DNA of 64,000 bases, taken from contig NZ_SMFY01000002.1 in NCBI RefSeq assembly GCF_004339465.1, forward strand, positions 682,001 to 746,000, given 5' to 3'. Under the pieces are notes generated by a model. The model had not been told where the DNA came from and made no database searches. It saw only the letters and a program-made list of their open reading frames with translations. The position numbers and the translations under genes are program-made. Below are positions 36,751-45,525 of this stretch, piece after piece (position 1 is the first letter of the stretch; each line of letters opens with the position of its first letter). This stretch comes from Ancylobacter aquaticus. Its GTDB lineage: Bacteria; Pseudomonadota; Alphaproteobacteria; Rhizobiales; Xanthobacteraceae.

Positions 36751-39051
36751 TTAGCCGGCGCGTCTCGCGGCCAGAAACTGGAACTCCGGCATCCTGCCGT
36801 CCCGCACCAAGGCATAGCGCGACCCGGAAGGCCCGATGACGGAATCGCCGAGCGCATCGGTGAAACCGATGCTTCCCGTAAAGGCGGCGCCTTGCGGAAG
36901 AATAGTCCAGTCGCGCAGCAGGAGCAGATCCGTTCCATGGGCGCTGAGCCCGGCATCGTCTTCAAAGACCGCGATCCGCGAAAAGCCGTAGGGCCCGCCA
37001 TAGGAAGACGATGCCGGCAGGATGGAAAAATAGGCGTCGCCCGCAATCGGCGCCTGACCTGCCAGCGCGTAGCCATTGCCCCTGAACGCGGCAACCAGCG
37101 CTGCGCTGGCAGTGGGTTTCTTGAGATCCGTCGCGCTCGTCTTCGCCAGCTGAAACAGGAACACGCCTGACTTCGCATCGAATACGAGAAAGGTCGTAGC
37201 GGCCGTCTCGACGCGATAGGCGCGCGGTGCCGTCGGGTCCGTCACCGCCGCATTGTCGATCTGCCAGAAATCCACAGTAGAGACGCTCGCCCGGGCCCCG
37301 AACGGGTAGCCCGCAGCGGCGAAGAGCGGCGCGGCGCCCGAGAGGTCCCCCGCCGCGAGCTTAGGCTTCTGGTCGCCCGGCAGGATCAGGATCGGGACCC
37401 CCTTCCCGGTCGCCACCATGGCGCGGTAGAACTGCGCCGACAAAAGCGTCGCCTGCGAGAAATTGACCCCGGCCACGGCCGCCCCGGCAAAGCGGGTCAT
37501 GCCGCCTCCCGCGCCGGCGGTGACCAGCACGCCGGCCATCTTCGCTTGGCACAGGACCGAATTGCTGAAATCGGCACCCGACAGGAATGCCTGGGTGAAA
37601 TCGGTGCCGACGAAGAACCCGTTCGACAGGGCGGCATTCTCCAGATCGGCATGGTCGAGGGTGGCGCCGTCGCCATACCACCGCGCAAAGCTGAGATCGG
37701 CGCCGGACAGCCCGGCACCGCTGGCCTTGGTCCCGAAGGCGAGTATTCCGGACAGGCAGGCGGGCGGCAGCGCCGTCTCCCTGAACACCTCAATCCTGCC
37801 GGCGAGCAGCGTGAGCATGAACGGCCCGTTCCGCTCGTCGTCGAGGCGCCATTTGAAACCCGGCATCAGCGCAAATACGGGTGCGCTGCCGTCCAGCGTG
37901 GCACCCGAGGACTGGAAGGCCGCGATCAGGGCGGGCGTGGGGAAGGCCTTGTGGTCGAGATCGCCGGCGAAGCTCGTCGCGAGCGCGAAAAGATAGGATC
38001 GCGATCCGAAGGCCGCCTTCGCCAGATCGGCTCCCGACAGGTCGGCGCCGATGAAATTGGTGCCGTGCGCGCGCGTGCCTCGCAGGCTCGCCTTGTTTAG
38101 CCGGCACCGGGTGATCGTCGCCCGGTCGAGGGCGGCGCCGTCGAGCACGGCCTTTTGCAGCGACGCCTCGGTCATGATGGCGTCGGCCAAAGTGCCTCCG
38201 GTGAGATCGAGACCGTCGAGCATGGCCTTGGTCAGTTCCGCCCCGGTGAAATTGGCGCCGCGCATATCAAGCGAAGCGGAGGACGATCCCAGCGTCGCGC
38301 CGGTGACGATCGCCTTGACGAGCACAAGGTTGCGGGCGGATTTCGGGCGGCCCCAGGCGGAACCGCTGAGATCCGCGCCCGTCATATCGGCCCCGTCGAA
38401 AATGGCGTCGTCCGCTTTCGCCGATCCCAGCCGCAGGCCGGCCATCCGCGCGCCCGAAAAATCGGCCCGCTGTGCCACGGTCCCGTCCAGGATCGCGCCT
38501 GACAGATCGGCACCCGTGAAGTCGATCCCGGTGAGGTCCGCGCCGGTGAAGTCGACACCCGCGAGATCAGCCTTGCGCGCAGCGGCCACCCGGAGGTCGG
38601 CAAGGGACGGGGTGATGGTCGTCGGGGCGAAGATGTTGCCGCTCGTCTCCGAAGGGTTGAGCGTCAGAAGCGGGGCGGCGGCGTTGGTGGCGTAGTACAC
38701 GGCCCTCCATTGCGCGCCGTCGAACAGGCCCCAGCTTTCCTTTCCAGCGCCGCTGGCGGTTCGCCGAAATGGCGACGCCTGCGCGCGATCATCGGCAAAG
38801 ACGATCCAGTTGAGTTCGTTCGAGGCGTCGAAGCTCAGCCACCGCCCGTTCGCCAGCTGGATCAGAAAGTCGCTGCTCGCCCCGGACTGATAGAGCGTGG
38901 CAAGTGCCGTAGCTCCCGGGCTTGCAAGGCCCATGCACGGCAGCTCGATCGTTTTCGAGCCGGAGATGCGTATGAGCTGCGGGGCGAGATAGACCACAGC
39001 GCCCATGCCCGACGATGCAAAGGTGAACTTGCCGGCAAAGTCCCCAGCCAA
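36751..39051 (-). CDS. pentapeptide-repeat protein with flanking non-repeat domains
   Basis: Third gene of a three-gene operon. The 766 residues have an N-terminal beta-rich domain (about 1-150; DFLIQLANGRWLSFDASNEL has a beta-trefoil look), then pentapeptide repeats (about 160-350; DFTGADLTGIDFTGADLSGA) and a second, shorter repeat block (about 435-510; SGAGLSGADLSFARW). Between and after the blocks, a duplicated module occurs: ALIAAFQSSGATLDGSAPV near residue 370 and ALVAAFRGNGYALAGQAPI near 647. No signal peptide is present. Translation starts at TTG (39051); GGAG overlaps the stop of the upstream gene, suggesting coupling. Pentapeptide repeats form right-handed quadrilateral beta-helices; the role here is unknown. 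Confidence 0.8.
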   Translation of the reverse strand: MAGDFAGKFTFASSGMGAVVYLAPQLIRISGSKTIELPCMGLASPGATALATLYQSGASSDFLIQLANGRWLSFDASNELNWIVFADDRAQASPFRRTASGAGKESWGLFDGAQWRAVYYATNAAAPLLTLNPSETSGNIFAPTTITPSLADLRVAAARKADLAGVDFTGADLTGIDFTGADLSGAILDGTVAQRADFSGARMAGLRLGSAKADDAIFDGADMTGADLSGSAWGRPKSARNLVLVKAIVTGATLGSSSASLDMRGANFTGAELTKAMLDGLDLTGGTLADAIMTEASLQKAVLDGAALDRATITRCRLNKASLRGTRAHGTNFIGADLSGADLAKAAFGSRSYLFALATSFAGDLDHKAFPTPALIAAFQSSGATLDGSAPVFALMPGFKWRLDDERNGPFMLTLLAGRIEVFRETALPPACLSGILAFGTKASGAGLSGADLSFARWYGDGATLDHADLENAALSNGFFVGTDFTQAFLSGADFSNSVLCQAKMAGVLVTAGAGGGMTRFAGAAVAGVNFSQATLLSAQFYRAMVATGKGVPILILPGDQKPKLAAGDLSGAAPLFAAAGYPFGARASVSTVDFWQIDNAAVTDPTAPRAYRVETAATTFLVFDAKSGVFLFQLAKTSATDLKKPTASAALVAAFRGNGYALAGQAPIAGDAYFSILPASSSYGGPYGFSRIAVFEDDAGLSAHGTDLLLLRDWTILPQGAAFTGSIGFTDALGDSVIGPSGSRYALVRDGRMPEFQFLAARRAG

Positions 39052-39057
39052 CGGCGT

Positions 39058-40845
39058 TCACTCCGCCGCGATGGCGTAAACGCGCATCAGGCCGGTCTCA
39101 TCATCCCTTTTATGGACCAGCGTGTGAACCAGCCCGCGCACGGCCATGGGCAGCTGAGCCGGCTTGAACTCAAGCTGTGTCGCGATCGAGATGTAGCCCT
39201 CCTGGACGCTTAGCGTCGAATGGGTCAGGAGGAACGAGAACCCCTGGGCGATTGGAATGGCCACGCCGCGCTGTCCCATTCCCTGCATGGCGGTGGCATA
39301 GGAACTCTCGCCCACCACCGGCCAGACGAAGTCGCCGAAATTCTTCTTGGAGAATCCGGGGATGGTGGTCGACTTGAACGTCACCTGGTTGCTGGCATTG
39401 GCGAAGCTGAACATCATCGATTGGGCGTTGGTGGCGGTCGTGCCCAGCGACAGATCGGTCATGATGTCCGTGCGCTGGAGATCGAAGACGAGGTTCGGAC
39501 GGGGCGTCGCCCCGTTCTCGACCAGAATCTGCAGCTCCATCGTCTGGTTGGTCACTTTGCCCTTCTGGCTGACCGCGTTCTCGATCGTCGCAAAATATTG
39601 CGGCGGGATCTGCGTATCCGTCATTGCCGATTCAAGCGTCGACAGGCTGGCATAGGCGTTTCCCGAGAACGCCATGAGCATTTGGTAGACCGACGCCGGC
39701 AGCTGCGATTGCAGGAGTGTCATGGCTGCGGTGGTGAACAGCCAGACCTGCTGAAATGTCGTCACGGGCGCGTCGAGGGGTGAGATCAGGGCGGTGAGCG
39801 CGACATTCCCATACTGTTTGAACGCCGGCTCATAAGCGGCGTAGGTCGCAGCCTTCAGGGCAGAGGGATTGGGCAAATCCGACGGCGTCAGCGTCAGGTT
39901 CAGCAGGCCGGCCTTGAAATACGCCCAGGACAAGCCGTTTATCGACCAATCCGAGACGTAGATGTTCATGAAGTGATCGTCGCTGTCCGCTGGCACTGCG
40001 GGGATCGGCAGGACCGGAGGTTTGTCTCCGGCATAGATCTCGCTGCCGTAGGACGCGACGCCGGTGGTCCCGACCGTCACTCCCCTTGCGTTCGGAAAGC
40101 CAAGACCGCCCGGCCCCAGCGCGTAGTTGAACTTGATCCCGTTGCCCAGATCCGTATTGCCGTCGATGGACTTCAGCACGCCCGAGAGAATCTGGCTGAT
40201 CGGCGTCTTGAAGTCGATATTGGAGATCGCCGACGCGGTGGCATCGCTCACCTTGGTCGAGAAGCAGCCCGCGCTGGTCTGTCCGTTGACCGCGCTCCCT
40301 CCGGGAATGTTGGCGACCGGCCCGCTTGCCGCGCCAGTCGCCGCCGTCACATTGAAGCTGTAGGTGTTGGTGGTCGCGTTGTAGACGAATTCCGTCGGCA
40401 CGGTGACCGTCATGCCACCGAAGCCCGGATTGTAGCTGAAGCTCTTGTCCGGGTACGTCGTATTGCAGGAAGGCGGCACCATGTCGCCGGAATTGAAACA
40501 GGTATATTTCTCGTAGGTCTCCCGCCAGTCGAAGGTTGCCGAGAAGCCCCCCGCGCTCAGGATCAGCTGGAACTGGTTGCCCGCCGGCGTGCCGCCGCTG
40601 CCCTGCGCGACCGACGAATAGGACGGATTAAACCCGTTCAGCCTGCCATTGGACAGCTGGATCTTGAAGTTGGAGTAGGAGCTCATATAGCCGAATCCCA
40701 CATCCATGAAATCCGGTATGTTGATTGTGTTGGATGGCGGGGTCAGATTCTGCAACTTCTTGACGGCCGCGCCGCTGACCAGAGATTGAGAGAAGAACTC
40801 GATGCCCTTCTTGCCAATGGCAAGGGTAACGCCCTGAACGGTCAT
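39058..40845 (-). CDS. BPI/LBP/CETP-like (TULIP-fold) lipid-binding protein
   Basis: Second gene of the operon, 595 residues. Read against human BPI from memory, three regions correspond in order. The N-terminus GVTLAIGKKGIEFFSQ matches BPI GVVVRISQKGLDYASQ and is followed by an IPDF/IPDY motif. The inter-barrel region (about 285-330) IYVSDWSINGLSWAYFKAGL matches [20 protein letters not shown], both preceded by a Pro-rich linker. The end GVAIPI...VQEGYISIATQLEF matches the BPI C-terminal barrel strand. This implies two TULIP barrels, about 1-260 and 290-560. Cys residues are at 116, 127 and 194 (BPI has one conserved disulfide in barrel 1). No signal peptide is visible. GAGGAG lies 8 nt before the ATG. 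Homology is my inference. Confidence 0.7.
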   Translation of the reverse strand: MTVQGVTLAIGKKGIEFFSQSLVSGAAVKKLQNLTPPSNTINIPDFMDVGFGYMSSYSNFKIQLSNGRLNGFNPSYSSVAQGSGGTPAGNQFQLILSAGGFSATFDWRETYEKYTCFNSGDMVPPSCNTTYPDKSFSYNPGFGGMTVTVPTEFVYNATTNTYSFNVTAATGAASGPVANIPGGSAVNGQTSAGCFSTKVSDATASAISNIDFKTPISQILSGVLKSIDGNTDLGNGIKFNYALGPGGLGFPNARGVTVGTTGVASYGSEIYAGDKPPVLPIPAVPADSDDHFMNIYVSDWSINGLSWAYFKAGLLNLTLTPSDLPNPSALKAATYAAYEPAFKQYGNVALTALISPLDAPVTTFQQVWLFTTAAMTLLQSQLPASVYQMLMAFSGNAYASLSTLESAMTDTQIPPQYFATIENAVSQKGKVTNQTMELQILVENGATPRPNLVFDLQRTDIMTDLSLGTTATNAQSMMFSFANASNQVTFKSTTIPGFSKKNFGDFVWPVVGESSYATAMQGMGQRGVAIPIAQGFSFLLTHSTLSVQEGYISIATQLEFKPAQLPMAVRGLVHTLVHKRDDETGLMRVYAIAAE

Positions 40846-40857
40846 CTCTGATACTCC

Positions 40858-43800
40858 TCAAGCCGGAACCGTGTAGACCTGGATCGTCTGGCCGGTGCGA
40901 TAGATGTGGTAGACGATCAGCCCGTCCTTGATCGCCCAGGCACCTTCGCGGTCAATCACCTCGATGGAGGCGTTCGGGCTGAGGGGGTGGCTCTTGGCCT
41001 TGAACGCCGCCGCGACAACGGTGATGTTGCGGTCGTTCAGGGCCTTCTGCACCGCGATGTCGAGATCGAACAGCGGCGGGGTGGGCGTCCAGTGACTGAC
41101 CTGCGGCTCGGGGCGACCGTCGGCGCCGCGCAGCGTGCCGTAGCCCAGGCCGAAGACGTTGCGCCAGATATCGACCGCGAATTTCGACAGCACGGGGTAC
41201 TGCAGATCCTGAATCACGGAAGGATCGGGGCTCCGTGACAGATGAGTTCCGTCCGGGGCATAGATGTCGAGCATGTAGTTCTGCGGCTGGCTGCCGTCGC
41301 CGTAATAGCTCAGAACATAGATGTGGCCCTGCGCCTCGACGCCGAGATCGAGATAGGTCGGGGTGGCGGGCGCGGGAGCCAGGGGGAAGAAGGAGAAGCT
41401 GCGCTTGATCAGCGACCGGCGCGGGTCCGCCGTGGACGGGGAAACCTCCCAGGCGCTCCCGAGCAGCGGCGCGATGATCGTCCACGCCTTGCCGGGATCG
41501 ACCACCTCGATCTGGGCGCGGCCGGGAAGGCCGTAGACACTGATCGCCTCGTCCACCGCCTCCAATTGCCAGACAAGGCCGCGAGGGTCGACGATGCGCC
41601 ACGCCTCCCCCGCCCGGATGACGCGTAGTTGCGCGCTGACATCGGGGTTGTCCATGTCCTCGGGATCGAAGCTCGGCGTGATGCCGGTGTTCGAGAGGGC
41701 GCAGACCAGCGGGCCATCGGGCGCGTAGTGGCCGGTGTCGAGTTCTCCCGTGAGATCAGCGTCGATGATGCCCAGAAGGGTTTGGCCAACAGTGACCAGC
41801 GCGGTGTTGAACGCCTCCGGAATCGCGCCGCTATCCAGTTCATCGCCAATCGACGCCGTGGGCAGGTCGAACAGCGTACCGGACCAGGTGAAGCACGGCA
41901 CCGGGTTGCCCCTGGTGTCGAAGGCCTGCACGCGCCTGTTGATGGATTCGAGCAGCAGCAGGCGACCGTCCGGCGCCACCGCCATCGCCTTCGGCCCCCG
42001 GATCAGGCCTTCGCGAATTCCGTCGCCCGAGACGTAGAAGGCCTCGGGCGCCTTGTCGTCGTCGGTCGGGATCTCCGGCAGAGGGGCCAGCAGGATCTTC
42101 TGCTTCTGGAACGAGGCAGCGACGACCATGTTCGAGGGATGAACCGCCAGCGCATCGAGCTGATTGATCGGAAAGCGCGCCCACGATTTCAGATTGCTTC
42201 CGGTCAGGCCGAAATCGCTTGAGCCGTCATTGAGCACCACCTGCCGCAGGTTGTTTCCGCCCTCGCGGGGATCGAGAATGAAATTCTGCTGGTTGATGGT
42301 CTTCCCGTCGCCCAGCGCTGTCGCATAGGCCACCTGCGGCGACTGGGTGAAGCCGATCCTGGAGAATTTCAACCGGGAATTGGGCTGCGCCAATACCGAG
42401 AGGTTCTGCACGGCGTAGAGTTGCTCGTTGCTTGTCGGCGCCGAGAGATGGTCGGGCGGCAGCGACATGCCGGAGGCGCGCCAGATATAGCCGATCTGGG
42501 AGGCCGTGTTGTTGACCGTGATCGCCACTGGCTGGCACAGCGTTCCGCTGCCACCGCAGTCCAGCGCGGAAAGGGTGGCTGCGGGCGGGGCGCCGCCTTT
42601 CCAGACATAGGCCCCGTTCTCGAAGGCGATCTGTTCCTTGAAACGATACTGCGTGTCGGCCGACAACGGCACCAGCATCTCGGTGATGCTGGCATCCGGC
42701 AGAACCAGCGTGGTGCCCTCAGTGGGAACCGCCTTGAGGTTGCCGCTCTCCCACGACCCGGCCAGCCAGCCATTGCTCGAATAGATGCCGAAGATGATCT
42801 TGAACGCGCCGCCAGCCGGCACATCCTCGAACCTCAGCGCGATCGGCGCATTCGATGTGGTGTCGGACATCGGGCCCTTGAGCTCGAAATTCGTCCCGTT
42901 CTTATACTGCAGGAGCGCATAGTATCGCGCGCCGACGGCCGGCCAGACCGCCGTGGAAGGATTGCCGGCTTCGCCATGGGTGGGGTCGGGATGCATGACC
43001 AGCGTCACGTCGATGGCGCGCGTGGCTTTGATCCGCACGGTCGCGGGCGAGGCCAGCACCTCGATGGTCGTCTCGGCGATGGCCACGAACCCGACAGCCA
43101 CCGCAGCGGCCTTGAGGATAAGGCCCACCGGCCCGAAGGCATTGGAAAGCTCGCCCGCCGCGACCTGCTTGAGCACCCATTCGCCGAGCTTCTCCAGTCC
43201 CTTCTTCAAGATAATTCCGAGAGCCGCGCTGGCCAGCCCGAACACGACCTTCTTGACGTTGGTAAGCGCCGCCACAGTTGCCGACCCGCCACCGATGATC
43301 GGAATCGCAATCGCGATGGCCGCCGCCGTGAGATCGCGATCGCTGACAATGGCGTTGAAAGTCTTGGTCGAGGTCACGACCTTGCCGGCGACCATGAAGA
43401 TGCCGGGGATGGCGTACTGCCACAGCCCGGTCAGCAGCGCGCCGGAGGTCGAGACATCCTCTTCCCAATCGGATGTTCCCAGACTGCCGAAGAGCAGTTC
43501 GACCGCCGCCGCTCCCTCAAGGTCGAAATCGAGCCCGGTCGGGTCGGTCGGCATGGGAATGCCGGCAACCGCGTTGGTGGCGGAGATCGACCAGAGCCTC
43601 TTTATCCCGCCGATCGGTTCGCCCTTCTCATTGAGCAGTCGATAGCCGACGAACAGCGTCCGCATGAAGACGTTGCTTGCATCGATCGAGAAATGGTCCT
43701 GGGCGTTGACCTTGATCGATTTCGCGTCGGCACGGACACCGAAGCTGGTCCCGGTATGGTCCAGCGTCCATTTATACGAGGCCGCGTCGCCGGCACCGGC

Positions 43801-44748
43801 GCGCCGCGCTGTGGATCGGGCAGTGGCGGCCCCCTCGCGTCGCGTCGCGGTCTGTCCGGCGGTCGGGGTCCACGTCTTTCCCTGAAGCCGGGTGTCGTTG
43901 GCAGCGGTCAGGTTTGCCCGCGCGATGGGCGAGCCCATAGCGTCTTCGACGCCGGGGACAACGGTGTAGGTATAGAGCTGCTGGCCGGTCCTGAACCCGC
44001 CCTCCTCCGGCGCGAGATCGTATTCGGCCTTGAGCGGATTGCCTTCATGATCGGTGCAGGGAACGACAGGGGCCCAGTCGGCGCCAGCATCGTCGATCGC
44101 GGAACTGAGTATCTGGATGTTGTTGAACTGGTCGGGGTCCGTGCGCGGGTCGCCCAGTATATGGTCGTACATCAGCACCGATTGCGTGTAGGGCTGCACG
44201 CTCGCGAGATCGGGATGGTGGCCCACCAGGCTTCCGGCGGTGGAGGTCAGGTTGACTACGCTGTTGCTGGCGACCAGAAGCCTCACCGCCTCCTCGGGGT
44301 CTTTCGGCAGTTCGCGTACGCCGAGCCCATCGAGGATCGCCGAGAAATTCGTGGGGCGTACGAACCGACTGCGAACGCCGAACGCGGCGTGCTCGGCGGC
44401 CGGGCGACGATAATGGGCGATCTGCATCCGGAAGAATTCCCGCAGCGCGTCCTCGGGAATGTGGTGGGTCATGCGTACCATCTGCCGCAGATGGATCTCC
44501 GGGCGCTCTGGCATCACCACCCGCACAATCGTCACGCCGCGAGGCCCTATTTCCTCCGGGGGGACACGGATGTAGTGGGTGAATGTCGACCGAGCCGTCT
44601 CGGAATAGGCAAAAAGGCGGTTTGAATCGACGGCAGCGCCCAGTGTCTTGTCATCGTGTTCGCGGATATCGAAATGCCGCGCGCCGATGGCGAGCTGCAG
44701 GTCTCCGGAAATGTCGAGATCGCTGAGATCGACATGAAATGTCTTCAT
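40858..44748 (-). CDS. very large uncharacterised protein with hydrophobic helical core and C-terminal propeller-like region
   Basis: First gene of the operon, 1296 residues, no recognised family. Visible parts: a mixed N-terminal region (1-430); a hydrophobic, helix-rich segment (about 435-565, e.g. [20 protein letters not shown] and [20 protein letters not shown]) containing an amphipathic [14 protein letters not shown]; a beta-rich region (570-850); and a stretch with NHL/propeller-like phrases ([20 protein letters not shown], about 945). A three-copy motif follows: [14 protein letters not shown] (about 1038), [13 protein letters not shown] (1078) and [14 protein letters not shown] (1262). 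No signal peptide. The next gene starts 12 nt after the stop. The layout (soluble head, hydrophobic core, beta-rich tail) resembles membrane-active proteins, but this is speculation. Confidence 0.7.
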
Positions 44749-45408
44749 GGAAGCTGCCCCCAGACCCGATTTTTACTAATCCCAGACGATTTATTCAGTC
44801 CGCCCTGCCTGTCGGGAATCTGTCCGACTACATTTCCGCCCGCGTCATCACCGATGAACCGCAGGCCCTATCCCGGAAAGACCGCAAACTCGATCCGGTA
44901 TCGGCACGGTATCCAGGCACACGCTCACGGCGACCATCCGCCAGCTCCGGCTGGAATGACGGTCTCCCTCGAACGATCTCAAACAGGCTCTGAAAGGCGA
45001 TCAAAAGTGCATATATTGGAGAATTAAAACTCCAAGTTGCAACCCACGTTAAGTTCCGCAGACCGGACCCAACTGTCAAGCGCAATCTGAGATACGTTTG
45101 TATTTCTGATACACTTTTTACGTGTATTCGATCATGGACGGCAGGAGGCGCGACCGAGCGGCCGGCGGCACGCGGGGTCCATGCGGAAAGTGCGCCGCCC
45201 CCCGTCGCGGCGAAGGCACGACGACCCCGCTAATCTCGAATCCGCCATCAAGCGTCGCACAAACGGAACGCCCGCCGCGCCGGCGACCGCACGCCCGCGA
45301 TGTCACGGCCCCCGGTCGTGCCGGGCCGTACGATGGTCAATAGTACCGCTGAGCGGAGCGAAGTCGAACCCGCGCCTTGGGTTTTCAGGCGGCAAGGTGC
45401 AAAAGAGA
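44749..45408. other. 660-bp intergenic region upstream of the BPI-like operon
   Basis: No credible gene. Contents: a likely promoter for the operon (AATAAATCG and TAGTAAAAAT on the minus strand within 40 bp of the start); a worn copy of the dispersed repeat sharing ATCCGGTATCGGCACG (44893-44908) with 7132-7147; a hairpin TTGGAG/CTCCAA (45016-45021 and 45030-45035) in an AT-rich island; and a second short inverted pair ATACAC/GTGTAT (45109-45114 and 45122-45127). The island at 45000-45130 is far more AT-rich than its surroundings. Confidence 0.5.
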
Positions 45409-45494
45409 TGGTGCGGGCGGCCGGGCTCGAACCGGCACTCTCAGAGAGAAACGGATTTTAAGTCCGTTGCGTCTACCAGTTTCGCCACGCCCGC
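45409..45494 (-). tRNA. tRNA-Leu (anticodon TAA)
   Basis: Read on the minus strand the gene begins GCGGGCGTGGCGAAACTGG, has a D-loop with GGTAGACGC, an anticodon arm GGACTTAAAATCC (anticodon TAA), a long class II variable arm, the T-loop GGTTCGAGCCC and a 3' acceptor strand CGCCCGC followed by A and an encoded CCA. The acceptor stem pairs GCGGGCG with CGCCCGC over 7 bp. The long variable arm fits leucine. Confidence 0.95.
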
Positions 45495-45525
45495 GAGGCC
45501 GTTCAGCGGTGGCGATCCGCTTCCG

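Noticed and set aside
39051-39058. Shared IQLxNGRxxxF phrase between the BPI-like and pentapeptide proteins as evidence of common origin
   Set aside because: Only about ten residues agree and the flanks do not; coincidence is as likely.
45119-45343. Short ORF starting at the GTG/ATG region after the AT-rich island
   Set aside because: No ribosome site, Arg/Pro-rich shadow composition and no conserved features.
45409-45494. tRNA-Leu as a proven island attachment site
   Set aside because: No second copy of the tRNA 3' end (such as GCCGGGCTCGAACC) was seen elsewhere in the window, and no integrase gene is present.
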